Origin: Tatumella terrea
Lineage (GTDB): Bacteria > Pseudomonadota > Gammaproteobacteria > Enterobacterales > Enterobacteriaceae
Assembly: GCF_039523755.1 (NCBI RefSeq)
Contig: NZ_BAAAFX010000013.1
Coordinates: forward strand, 186,001-250,000
Direction: 5' to 3'
DNA: 64,000 bases
This document shows, one piece after another, positions 35,739-43,901 of the stretch; positions within the stretch are counted from its first letter, which is position 1; every line of letters starts with the position of its first letter. Below the pieces are notes generated by a model, which had not been told where the DNA came from, did no database searches, and saw only the letters and a list, made by a program, of their open reading frames with translations. The translations under genes were made by a program, and so were the position numbers.

Positions 35739-36166
35739 ACGCGTTAGCCGGATTATTAATACTGATCCCCGGGGTTTCTTATGCCAGCAATCCCTGTGTG
35801 GTCTTAGGGGCTTCGGTTGAACTGGGCATGACTTCTCAGTTATCTGAGGACACAGGCCTCAGTCATGCAGTTTTAGGCGCAGCAGAAATGGAACAATTAA
35901 GTTCTGTGCCGGTCGGCCATTTTCTGGCGATGCAGTATGCTGTCGCTGACCATACCCGTGACACAAAAAGACCTGGCGTCACCACTCTTAGTATCGACCG
36001 TTATCATGATATTTATTTCGGTCAGCAGGCAGTCAACCTGACGGTGAAATATACCTATACCTCAATGGCAGGTAAGAGGAACATATATATCGGGACGTCA
36101 ATTGTGAATAGTGACGAGTGCTCCATCCGTTTTAATGGCTATATTACGGTGCAGCGTGAATTTTGA
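35735..36166 (+). CDS. Periplasmic immunity protein, Tldi1-like, copy 2
   Basis: 143 residues. Signal peptide 'MNALAGLLILIPGVSYA', then 'SNPCVVLGASVELGMTSQLSEDTGL' and the shared C-terminal block 'SDECSIRFNGYITVQREF', nearly identical to the end of copy 3. It starts within the stop of the frameshifted effector copy 2 (ATGA). It stays open although its partner is broken, so it now acts, if at all, as an orphan immunity gene. Confidence 0.78.
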   Translation: MNALAGLLILIPGVSYASNPCVVLGASVELGMTSQLSEDTGLSHAVLGAAEMEQLSSVPVGHFLAMQYAVADHTRDTKRPGVTTLSIDRYHDIYFGQQAVNLTVKYTYTSMAGKRNIYIGTSIVNSDECSIRFNGYITVQREF

Positions 36167-36266
36167 TGTATTCAGTCTGGACATACCTGCCTGAATTTTT
36201 AACAGGATGCCTGCCTTGCCGCGTTAAATCAGTTCTTAACGTTAAAATATTATTGTGAGGTGAATT

Positions 36267-36632
36267 ATGACATGGACGTACATTGTTTCGGAGAGAAAAT
36301 TCTACCTGAATGACGTTTATCAGTTTGATGCAATGTATGCGGGTGCCCCCGGGTTTAAAAATATTCCTGCATTCCAGTGTATAAAAAATAAAGGGCCGTT
36401 ACCTGCAGGGACTTATACCATTAATCCTCCGCGATACTCTCCACTCACCGGACCTTACAGTCTTCCGCTCATTCCACATAGAGATAATGCGATGTGCGGC
36501 AGAACGGGGTTTGTGATCCATGGTGATAGCCAAAAGTTTCCCGGCACGGCCTCAAAGGGTTGTATTGTTGCAGATTTCGGCTATCGCCGGACGATATGGA
36601 ATAGTGGCGATCATCGGCGGGTCATCAAATGA
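36267..36632 (+). CDS. Tlde1-type L,D-transpeptidase-like toxin, copy 3 (DUF2778)
   Basis: 121 residues, colinear with copy 1: 'MTWTYIVSERKFYLNDVYQF', 'AMYAGAPGFKN', 'NKGPLPAGTYTINPP', 'SLPLIPHRDNAMCGRTGFVIHGDSQKFPGTASKGCIV'. Both active-site residues (His85, Cys99) are present. A GTGAGGTG ribosome-binding site precedes the ATG. It overlaps the following immunity gene by four bases. Predicted to attack peptidoglycan stem peptides after delivery to the periplasm, by homology with Salmonella Tlde1. Confidence 0.83.
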   Translation: MTWTYIVSERKFYLNDVYQFDAMYAGAPGFKNIPAFQCIKNKGPLPAGTYTINPPRYSPLTGPYSLPLIPHRDNAMCGRTGFVIHGDSQKFPGTASKGCIVADFGYRRTIWNSGDHRRVIK

Positions 36633-37066
36633 AAATTATCCGCGGTATATTTTTACTTTTTCTGCTTCCCGGCTCAGCGATTGCCGCCAACCCTTGTGTG
36701 GTGCCAGGGTCGGCGGTGGAACTTGAGATGACCCGGAAAATGCTGGAGGATACGGGGCTCACTGCGGCTGTATCGGGCTTGCCGATCATGGAGCAACTGG
36801 CAGAAACGCCTGTCAGCCAGCCACTGGCATTGCAATACGCAGCAGCTTCCCGCACGAGGGATCAGTTGCGATTGGGAGATATTGTGTTAACACTGGACGA
36901 TTATTTCAGCACTTTTTATGATTATCACGCGGTTAACCTGGTTGTGAAATACACTTATCTTTCACCGGACAGTAAAAAAAATATTTTTATCGGGTCTTCC
37001 CTGGTTAACGAAGAAGAGTGCTCCATCCGTTTTAACGGCTATATCACGGTGCAGCGTGAGTTCTGA
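36629..37066 (+). CDS. Periplasmic immunity protein, Tldi1-like, copy 3
   Basis: 145 residues with signal peptide 'MKIIRGIFLLFLLPGSAIAA' and mature start 'NPCVVPGSAVELEMTRKMLEDTGL'. It ends 'EEECSIRFNGYITVQREF'. The middle ('MEQLAETPVSQPLALQYAAASRTRD') aligns with copy 2 more closely than with copy 1, so pairs 2 and 3 are probably the more recent duplicates. Translationally coupled to effector copy 3. Confidence 0.78.
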   Translation: MKIIRGIFLLFLLPGSAIAANPCVVPGSAVELEMTRKMLEDTGLTAAVSGLPIMEQLAETPVSQPLALQYAAASRTRDQLRLGDIVLTLDDYFSTFYDYHAVNLVVKYTYLSPDSKKNIFIGSSLVNEEECSIRFNGYITVQREF

Positions 37067-37443
37067 GCTAACGGAGATGAGTTAAGCAGAATTTTTGGAT
37101 ATTGAAAAATCCATACTCACTGTGCGGAGGGTGTATTGATCAGCAGCTGACTGATGTTATTAACTATTCTGTCTGTTATCTGCCGTGCAGTGATTTCGGT
37201 CTATCGTTTAATTCCATTAAATCTGTTTCTGATTATCAATATTTTTTCATTTTGTGATTCAGATATCTTTAATATTTTGTTTTTTATTATCCGGGGTTTT
37301 ATTTAAAGCGTTTTTTTGTCCTGATGGAAATTTAATTTGCGCTGGATCCCGGTTTTAATATCTTTCGCCAGAAAGAGCGCTTCTTTCCGGAATGATTAGG
37401 TTACGTTCTGTTGCTGAAAAACTTCAGAAACAGAGAGTAACCC
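37067..37443. other. Gap between the Tlde1 array and manA
   Basis: No gene seen in 377 A+T-rich bases. It probably contains the manA promoter; AGAGAG before the manA ATG serves as a weak ribosome-binding site. I see no clear terminator or operator. Confidence 0.4.
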
Positions 37444-38625
37444 ATGTGGAAACTTATCAATCCTGTACAGCATTATGACTGGGGCAGTAAAACAGCATTA
37501 ACTGACTTATATGGCATCAGTAATCCGCATAACCAGCCGATGGCCGAACTCTGGATGGGGGCTCATCCGGCAGCCAGTTCCGGGGTGGTGATTGACGGCC
37601 AGCCGCAAAGCCTGCAGTCGCTGATCTCGGCCGACAACACCGGGATGCTCGGCCCGGCAATTTCAGCAAGTTTTGGGCGTCTGCCGTATCTGTTTAAAGT
37701 CCTCTGTGCTGAGAGCGCACTCTCAGTTCAGGTACATCCGGATAAGCGTTCGGCCGGACTGGGATTTGCCCGGGAAAATCAGGCCGGTATTCCGCAAGGC
37801 TCCCCGCAACGTAATTATAAAGACGATAATCATAAGCCGGAGCTGCTTTATGCGCTGACCCCGTTTCTGGCGATGAACGGTTTTCGTGAGCTGAGTGAAA
37901 TCACGGCATTATTTCGTCATCTTACCGCTATCCACCCACAGATCGCCGCGTTCGTCCGGCACCCGGACAGGAATGCCCTGCAACAGCTGTTTACCTGTCT
38001 GCTGCGTTTGCAGGGGGAAGAGAGAACACAGGCGCTGCAACAGCTTGATGACTGCTGTCAGCGACAACAGGGGCCCGCCTGGGACGCGGTACAAACACTC
38101 CGCCAGCATTACCCCGATGACGCGGGGCGTTTTATGCCGCTATTGTTAAATGTGCTGCAGCTGGCACCGGGGGAGGCTATGTTTCTGCATGCCCGAACTC
38201 CGCATGCTTACCTTTCCGGCAACGGGCTGGAAATTATGGCTAATTCCGATAACGTCTTACGGGCCGGCCTTACCAGTAAGCATATAGATATTGATGAATT
38301 AGTCGCTTCTGTGGATTTCAGTAGCCGTCCCGCGTCCTCTCTGCTTACCCCGCCGGAGTTACTGCCCGGCGAGCAGGCTTTCCCGGTCCCGGTCCCTGAT
38401 TTTTGTTTCTCGGTGGCAGAATTACCGCCATCGCCACAGCCGGTCCGCTGGCAGGGGCCGAGGATATTCTTTTGTCTGCAGGGAAGTGCCCGCTGTACCG
38501 CCGGGGGACAAACCCTGGGTTTATCCCCGGGGGAATCATTATTTATTCCGGCCTCAGAGCAGGAGGTTTTACTCAGCGGGCAAGGCAGGGTTGCCGTGGC
38601 CTATACCTCATGCCTTCCCCGGTAG
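37444..38625 (+). CDS. manA: Mannose-6-phosphate isomerase, class I
   Basis: Interconverts fructose-6-phosphate and mannose-6-phosphate in the cytosol, feeding GDP-mannose synthesis or mannose catabolism. The 393-residue type I enzyme shows the cupin zinc-site region 'SVQVHPDKRSAGLGFARENQAGIP', 'NYKDDNHKPELLYALTPFLAMNGFRE', and the conserved 'LNVLQLAPGEAMFLHARTPHAYLSGNGLEIMANSDNVLRAGLT'. It precedes manXYZ by 370 bases, so a mannose-uptake role (mannose-6-P from the PTS to fructose-6-P) is likely alongside EPS supply. Confidence 0.95.
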   Translation: MWKLINPVQHYDWGSKTALTDLYGISNPHNQPMAELWMGAHPAASSGVVIDGQPQSLQSLISADNTGMLGPAISASFGRLPYLFKVLCAESALSVQVHPDKRSAGLGFARENQAGIPQGSPQRNYKDDNHKPELLYALTPFLAMNGFRELSEITALFRHLTAIHPQIAAFVRHPDRNALQQLFTCLLRLQGEERTQALQQLDDCCQRQQGPAWDAVQTLRQHYPDDAGRFMPLLLNVLQLAPGEAMFLHARTPHAYLSGNGLEIMANSDNVLRAGLTSKHIDIDELVASVDFSSRPASSLLTPPELLPGEQAFPVPVPDFCFSVAELPPSPQPVRWQGPRIFFCLQGSARCTAGGQTLGLSPGESLFIPASEQEVLLSGQGRVAVAYTSCLPR

Positions 38626-38993
38626 CCGCTAACCTGGTGACGCAGGGGGAACATGAGCACTGTTTTCTCATAAGAGTAATTTAAGAAATAAATTAATCAC
38701 TCAGATAAAAATAATTTAATGAAGCTTATCATCAGCCAGCGCTAACACGTTTATGCCGGGAAATAATGTGATTCAGCAACGGTTTTTATTTTTATACTTT
38801 ATTTTTAATAATGTTTTTTCGTGCGCGGATTAAATTAATTCCCTCAGTTTACCGTGTGTCATCACATATTTTATTTTTTTCAGGTAATAAAATAACTTCG
38901 TTTTGAAACCGCTTTCCTGATATCTGCGCGGATTTGAAGATAACAATGGCAGATACAGGACCTTTGAGATGTAGTGCATACGGGAGGTAGCAA
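38626..38993. other. manA-manX intergenic region
   Basis: Gene-free; likely holds the manXYZ promoter. A LacI-family-like palindrome, GAAACC/GCTTTC at 38905-38916, is described separately. The manX start (GTG) has GGGAGG upstream. Confidence 0.45.
38904..38917. promoter_or_regulatory. Candidate LacI-family operator upstream of manXYZ
   Basis: TGAAACCGCTTTCC contains the GAAA-N4-TTTC arrangement with central CG typical of LacI/GalR-family operators. It lies about 80 bases before the manX start. No dedicated regulator gene is adjacent, so the binding protein is unknown. Confidence 0.35.
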
Positions 38994-39959
38994 GTGACTA
39001 TTGCTATTGTCATTGGTACTCACGGTTGGGCTGCCGAACAGCTGCTGAAAACCACAGAAATGCTATTAGGTGAGCAGGATAACGTCGGCTGGATCGATTT
39101 TGTGCCCGGCGAAAATGCTGACACATTAATTGAAAAGTATAACGCTCGTTTAAACACACTGAATACTGAAGAGGGAGTGCTTTTCCTCGTCGATACCTGG
39201 GGAGGAAGCCCGTTTAATGCCGCCAGCCGGCTGGTGGTCGATAAAGAGAATTACGAGGTGGTGGCCGGGGTCAATGTTCCTATGCTGGTCGAAACCTTTA
39301 TGGCTCGTGATGATCACCCGACCCTGGAGGCTCTGGTGGCTGTTGCGCTGGAAACCGGCAGGGAAGGGGTTAAGGCATTAAAACACACTCCAGAGACGGT
39401 CCCGGCCACAAAACCGGTGGTTAACGCTGCCTCTGCTGTTCCTGCAACCCCCATGTCCGATAGCGATTACATGAAGATTGGTCTGGCCCGCATTGATGAC
39501 CGCTTAATCCATGGTCAGGTAGCGACCCGCTGGACCAAAGAAACAAATGTCTCGCGCATTATTGTCGTCAGTGACGAAGTCGCTGCTGATGAAGTCCGTA
39601 AAACGTTACTGACTCAGGTAGCCCCTCCGGGAGTCACCGCCCATGTGGTGGATGTCGCCAAAATGATCCGGGTTTATAACAACCCGAAGTATGCCGGTCA
39701 GCGCGTCATGCTGCTGTTTACTAATCCGGCGGATGTAGAACGTCTGGCGGAAGCCGGCGTAAAAATCACCTCGGTCAACATCGGGGGGATGGCATTCCGG
39801 CAGGGTAAGACCCAGGTAACCAATGCGGTCTCGGTGGATCAGCAGGATATTGATGCCTTTAACAAGCTGAATGCCCGTGGCATTGAGCTGGAAGTGCGGA
39901 AGGTTTCCAGCGATCAGAAACTTAAAATGATGGATCTCATTGGCAAGATCGCACAGTGA
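38994..39959 (+). CDS. manX: Mannose-family PTS enzyme IIAB
   Basis: Cytosolic phosphoryl carrier for mannose, glucose and related hexoses. The 321-residue fusion has the IIA domain (residues 1-130; phosphorylated His10 in 'VIGTHGWAAEQLL'), an Ala/Pro-rich hinge ('PATKPVVNAASAVPATP'), and the IIB domain with its active His in 'LARIDDRLIHGQVATRW'. Starts with GTG after GGGAGG, as no better ATG precedes 'TIAIVIGTHG'. First gene of manX-manY-manZ-yobD. Confidence 0.95.
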   Translation: MTIAIVIGTHGWAAEQLLKTTEMLLGEQDNVGWIDFVPGENADTLIEKYNARLNTLNTEEGVLFLVDTWGGSPFNAASRLVVDKENYEVVAGVNVPMLVETFMARDDHPTLEALVAVALETGREGVKALKHTPETVPATKPVVNAASAVPATPMSDSDYMKIGLARIDDRLIHGQVATRWTKETNVSRIIVVSDEVAADEVRKTLLTQVAPPGVTAHVVDVAKMIRVYNNPKYAGQRVMLLFTNPADVERLAEAGVKITSVNIGGMAFRQGKTQVTNAVSVDQQDIDAFNKLNARGIELEVRKVSSDQKLKMMDLIGKIAQ

Positions 39960-40010
39960 TCGGCTGTCGCAGATGCCATTGAATCAGATTAACCTCACAG
40001 GAGAAGTACA

Positions 40011-40811
40011 ATGGAGATCACCACACTTCAGATTGTACTGATATTCATCGTAGCCTGTATCGCCGGTATGGAATCGATACTTGATGAGTTTCAGTTTCAC
40101 CGTCCGCTGGTGGCCTGTACCTTAGTCGGGGCTGTCCTCGGTGATATGAAAACAGGGATTATTATCGGCGGTACACTGGAAATGATCGCTCTGGGATGGA
40201 TGAATATCGGTGCGGCCGTGGCGCCGGATGCTGCGCTGGCCTCGATTATCTCAACCATTCTGGTCATCGCCGGGCATCAGGGGATCGGTGCCGGTATTGC
40301 ACTCGCCATCCCTCTGGCCGCCGCCGGACAGGTGTTAACCATTATTGTTCGTACCATTACCGTCGGCTTCCAGCATGCGGCAGATAAAGCCGCAAATAAC
40401 GGCAATCTGACGGCCCTGTCCTGGATACATGTCTCGGCATTGTTGTTACAGGCAATGCGTATCGCTATTCCGGCGATCATTGTCGCCATCTCAGTCGGTA
40501 CCAGCGAAGTTCAGGGTCTGCTGAACTCAATTCCTGAAGTCGTGACCAACGGTCTGAATATTGCCGGTGGCATGATAGTGGTTGTCGGTTACGCCATGGT
40601 TATTAACATGATGCGTGCAGGCTACCTGATGCCTTTCTTCTACCTGGGTTTTGTGACCGCCGCCTTCACCAGCTTCAACCTGGTGGCGTTGGGGGTTATC
40701 GGTGCAGTGATGGCTATTCTCTATATCCAGCTCAGCCCGAAATATAATCGCTCTGCTGCAGCGCCTGCCGCCGCACCGGGCCGTAATGACCTTGATAACG
40801 AACTCGACTAA
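40011..40811 (+). CDS. manY: Mannose-family PTS permease IIC
   Basis: Membrane-embedded sugar-transport subunit, 266 residues, opening 'MEITTLQIVLIFIVACIAGMESILDEFQFHRPLVACTLVGAVLGDMKTGIIIGGTLEMIALGWMNIGAAVAPD', the family signature of ManY. It works with ManZ as the translocation complex, which is also the entry route of class IIa-type bacteriocins and phage lambda DNA in related systems. AGGAG precedes the ATG. Confidence 0.95.
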   Translation: MEITTLQIVLIFIVACIAGMESILDEFQFHRPLVACTLVGAVLGDMKTGIIIGGTLEMIALGWMNIGAAVAPDAALASIISTILVIAGHQGIGAGIALAIPLAAAGQVLTIIVRTITVGFQHAADKAANNGNLTALSWIHVSALLLQAMRIAIPAIIVAISVGTSEVQGLLNSIPEVVTNGLNIAGGMIVVVGYAMVINMMRAGYLMPFFYLGFVTAAFTSFNLVALGVIGAVMAILYIQLSPKYNRSAAAPAAAPGRNDLDNELD

Positions 40812-40823
40812 GAGGTGAGAGAA

Positions 40824-41672
40824 ATGGTTGATTCAGCTCGTCCGACAGTTAAAAAACTCACCCCCGGCGATATTCGAGGCGTATTTATCCGTTCGAATCT
40901 GTTTCAGGGGTCATGGAACTTTGAACGTATGCAGGCGCTGGGGTTCTGTTTTTCGATAGTTCCGGCTATCCGTCGCCTGTATCCCGAAAACAATGAGGAG
41001 CGTCGCCAGGCGATTAAACGTCACCTGGAATTCTTCAACACCCACCCGTATGTTGCCGCGCCGGTACTGGGGGTGACACTGGCCCTTGAGGAGCAGCGTG
41101 CGAACGGTGCGCCGATAGATGACGGTGCCATCAACGGCATCAAAGTGGGTCTGATGGGGCCGCTGGCCGGGGTCGGTGACCCTATCTATTGGGGAACCGT
41201 CCGTCCGGTATTCGCGGCACTGGGGGCCGGTATCGCCATGAGTGGCAGCCTGCTTGGGCCTTTGTTGTTCTTTATTCTGTTTAACGCCGTGCGTCTGCTG
41301 ACACGGTATTACGGAGTGGCCTATGGTTACCGTAAAGGGGTGGATATTGTTAAGGATATGGGCGGCGGATTTCTGCAAAAACTGACCGAAGGTGCCTCGA
41401 TTCTCGGGCTGTTCGTGATGGGTGCGCTGGTCAATAAATGGACCCATGTGAATATCCCGCTGGTCGTTTCTACCATTACGGATCAGACCGGCGCTGAAAA
41501 GGTTACCACCGTTCAGACGATACTGGACCAGTTAATGCCGGGGATGATGCCTTTACTGCTGACCTTTGCCTGTATGTGGTTGTTACGCAAGAAAGTGAAT
41601 GCATTATGGATAATCATTGGTTTCTTCATTATCGGTATTGCCGGGTATTCCGTCGGTCTGCTCGGGTTGTAA
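40824..41672 (+). CDS. manZ: Mannose-family PTS permease IID
   Basis: Second membrane subunit of the mannose permease. The 282-residue product opens 'MVDSARPTVKKLTPGDIRGVFIRSNLFQGSWNFERMQALGFCFS', which is almost the E. coli ManZ start, and continues 'GPLAGVGDPIYWGTVRPVFAALGAGIAMSG'. I chose the ATG at 40824 (AAGAGGTGAG upstream) over an in-frame start nine bases earlier. It is followed by a terminator that shares bases with the yobD ribosome-binding site. Confidence 0.95.
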   Translation: MVDSARPTVKKLTPGDIRGVFIRSNLFQGSWNFERMQALGFCFSIVPAIRRLYPENNEERRQAIKRHLEFFNTHPYVAAPVLGVTLALEEQRANGAPIDDGAINGIKVGLMGPLAGVGDPIYWGTVRPVFAALGAGIAMSGSLLGPLLFFILFNAVRLLTRYYGVAYGYRKGVDIVKDMGGGFLQKLTEGASILGLFVMGALVNKWTHVNIPLVVSTITDQTGAEKVTTVQTILDQLMPGMMPLLLTFACMWLLRKKVNALWIIIGFFIIGIAGYSVGLLGL

Positions 41673-41684
41673 TGTAAAACTCAT

Positions 41685-41712
41685 ACGGGGGCAGCCATGC
41701 CCCCGTTTTTTC
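41685..41712 (+). terminator. Terminator between manZ and yobD
   Basis: Perfect 9-bp stem ACGGGGGCA-GCCA-TGCCCCCGT followed by TTTTT. The T tract runs into CAGGAG, the ribosome-binding site of the next gene, so yobD is expressed only from read-through. Confidence 0.88.
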
Positions 41713-41723
41713 AGGAGCTACCT

Positions 41724-42185
41724 ATGTCTCTGACAGATGCTGCCCTGTTACTGTTCTCCGTCAGCCTGATGGGCGGGTTGTTCTTTGAACAGGTACTCAC
41801 CGGCTGGCTGAAAGGAAAGACGTTACTCAGGGTCAGTTTGTTGCGCACCAAAGCTACCGATAGCACAATATTTATCGTGCTGGTGGGCATTCTGCTCTAT
41901 AACAACGTGGTATCGGCCGGCAGTCCGCTGACAAACTGGTTGCTTTCGTTACTGTTGCTGTGTGGGATTTATCTGGCGTGGATACGGCGACCGGTGCTGT
42001 TATTTAAACCGGCGGGCCTGTGGTACGGCATGATGTATATTGCCTATTCACGAATTCAGCAGCTGAATCTGTCCGAAGACGGAGTCCTGGTGGTCGGGCT
42101 GGGGGAGCGTAACCTGCTGATCCGTGTCAGGGATATTGATTCCCTGCAACAGATTTATCATACACTCAGTACCCTGCGGGCCTGA
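41724..42185 (+). CDS. yobD: DUF986 membrane protein YobD (ManO-like)
   Basis: 153-residue inner-membrane protein, function unknown, regularly found after manXYZ in Enterobacterales. It has three or four hydrophobic segments and the conserved end 'YIAYSRIQQLNLSEDGVLVVGLGERNLLIRVRDIDSLQQIYHTL', closely matching E. coli YobD. I used the ATG at 41724 because CAGGAG lies 7 bases before it. Confidence 0.9.
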   Translation: MSLTDAALLLFSVSLMGGLFFEQVLTGWLKGKTLLRVSLLRTKATDSTIFIVLVGILLYNNVVSAGSPLTNWLLSLLLLCGIYLAWIRRPVLLFKPAGLWYGMMYIAYSRIQQLNLSEDGVLVVGLGERNLLIRVRDIDSLQQIYHTLSTLRA

Positions 42186-42343
42186 GCCTGAGTGGCCGGA
42201 GACTTTACGACACTGACTGTAAATAAAAAACGTATGATTTGTTTGGTAGTTGTCGCTCCGGACGGCACAATAGCGATTATTTTGCTCTGTAGTGACAAAG
42301 CCGAGCCTGGCACAGTCATGCTTACTCAATGGACTTATGTACT

Positions 42344-43510
42344 ATGAAAATCGCAATTGCCGGTACCGGCTATGTAGGGCTTTCGAATGGTATTCTGCTG
42401 GCACAGCATAATGAAGTGGTCGCATTAGATATCGATCAGGCTAAAGTCGATAAACTGAACCAGAAGATCTCCCCGATTGCAGACCAGGAAATCGAACACT
42501 ACCTGGCGACCCGCGAACTGAACTTTACAGCGACTACCGATAAGCAGCAGGCGTATCAGGGCGCAGATTTTGTGATTGTTGCCACACCGACGGATTATGA
42601 CCCCGTTACTAACTACTTTAATACCAAAAGTGTCGAATCTGTTATTGCCGACGTGCTGGCGATGAATCCGCAGGCGACCATCGTCATCAAGTCAACCATA
42701 CCGGTCGGGTTTACCCGCCAGCTGAAAAAGCGTCTGGGGGTAGAGAACATTATCTTCTCTCCGGAGTTTTTACGTGAAGGCCGTGCCCTGTACGATAACC
42801 TTTATCCATCCCGTATCGTCGTCGGTAGTCAGTCAGAAAAAGGTAAAGTCTTTGCTGAACTGCTGGTCGCAGGGGCCGAAAAAGAAGATATCCCGGTGCT
42901 GTTTACCGATGACACTGAAGCCGAAGCCATCAAGCTGTTCGCCAATACCTATCTGGCATTGCGTATTTCTTATTTCAATGAACTGGACAGTTATGCAGAA
43001 CACCATGGTCTGAACAGCCGCCAGATTATTGAAGGTATTGGCCTGGATCCGCGCATCGGCAACCACTATAACAACCCGTCCTTTGGCTACGGCGGTTACT
43101 GTCTGCCGAAAGATACCAAACAGTTACTGGCAAACTACCAGAACGTGCCGAACAATATTATCAATGCCATTGTCGATGCTAACCGCACCCGCAAAGATTT
43201 TATTGCCGAAAGTATTCTGAAACGTAAACCGAAAAAAGTCGGGATCTACCGCCTGGTGATGAAAGCCGGGTCCGATAATTTCCGTGCGTCTGCTGTTCAG
43301 GGCATTATGAAACGCCTGAAGTCCAAAGGGGTTGAGGTGATGGTGTATGAACCGGTGCTGAACGAGCCTCTGTTCTTTAATTCCCCGGTGACGCATGATG
43401 TCAACGAGCTCAAGCAGCAGTGTGATGTCATTATTGCTAACCGCCTGGTGGACGAGCTGAAAGATGTCAGCGATAAAGTGTACACCCGCGATCTGTTTGG
43501 CAGCGACTAA
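42344..43510 (+). CDS. ugd: UDP-glucose 6-dehydrogenase
   Basis: Oxidises UDP-glucose to UDP-glucuronate with two NAD+; the product feeds EPS uronic acids and, in related species, lipid A modification. The 388-residue enzyme has the N-terminal NAD fold ('MKIAIAGTGYVGLSNG'), 'SPEFLREGRALYDNLYPSRIVVG', and the catalytic cysteine in 'NNPSFGYGGYCLPKDTKQLL'. It ends 'VYTRDLFGSD', as in E. coli. I used the ATG at 42344, which gives the standard start and length. Confidence 0.96.
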   Translation: MKIAIAGTGYVGLSNGILLAQHNEVVALDIDQAKVDKLNQKISPIADQEIEHYLATRELNFTATTDKQQAYQGADFVIVATPTDYDPVTNYFNTKSVESVIADVLAMNPQATIVIKSTIPVGFTRQLKKRLGVENIIFSPEFLREGRALYDNLYPSRIVVGSQSEKGKVFAELLVAGAEKEDIPVLFTDDTEAEAIKLFANTYLALRISYFNELDSYAEHHGLNSRQIIEGIGLDPRIGNHYNNPSFGYGGYCLPKDTKQLLANYQNVPNNIINAIVDANRTRKDFIAESILKRKPKKVGIYRLVMKAGSDNFRASAVQGIMKRLKSKGVEVMVYEPVLNEPLFFNSPVTHDVNELKQQCDVIIANRLVDELKDVSDKVYTRDLFGSD

Positions 43511-43525
43511 CTGTTACTGACACTG

Positions 43526-43555
43526 GCCCGGCTCTCCGGGCTGGTGTTGTCGCCT
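43526..43555 (+). terminator. Candidate terminator after ugd
   Basis: CACTGGCCCGG-CTCT-CCGGGCTGGTG forms an 11-bp stem with two G-U pairs, 18 bases after the ugd stop, followed by TTGTCG. The T tract is weak. Confidence 0.5.
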
Positions 43556-43640
43556 TAGCGTATCCCGCTGCCAGCCGTCGGGCTGCCTGTAGTGGACCTT
43601 TCTTACCTGAACTCTATCCTTACTGCCAATGAGCTATAGC
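43553..43640. repeat. Upstream flank repeat of the rfb block
   Basis: CCTTAGCGTAT at 43553-43563, with diverged sequence after it (CTTACCTGAACTC), recurs in the same orientation at 47335-47345 after rfbD (CTTACCTTCAATC). The preceding CCGGGC-TGGTG also matches CCGGGC-CAGTG. The two repeats bracket rfbBACD. Confidence 0.5.
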
Positions 43641-43901
43641 AGCACTTCATCGCTAAAATAAGGCCTATTCTGATAATCAGTGTTTTCGTTATCACGCTAG
43701 ACTAAGTATGAATCTTCGGAGCCCGGGCGCTAACGAAAAGTCTTGCTGAGCGGATAAATGCAGGTGATTCCTCAATAGTATGGGAGAATAACTAACGCAG
43801 TTTATCCGGTCAGATTACCGTATGCCATGTGGATAAGCAGCGTTCTGGTTCCGGCAACGGTTTTTACGTGTTATACCTCTGTATTAAGTGAATCTATTAT
43901 T
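43641..43901. other. Non-coding stretch before rfbB
   Basis: No gene seen. It presumably carries the rfb promoter. No JUMPstart or ops core is present here, unlike upstream of wzi. Confidence 0.4.

Noticed and set aside
38843..38858. CRP site in GTGTGTCATCACA before manX
   Set aside because: The TCACA half lacks the matching TGTGA at the correct 6-base spacing.
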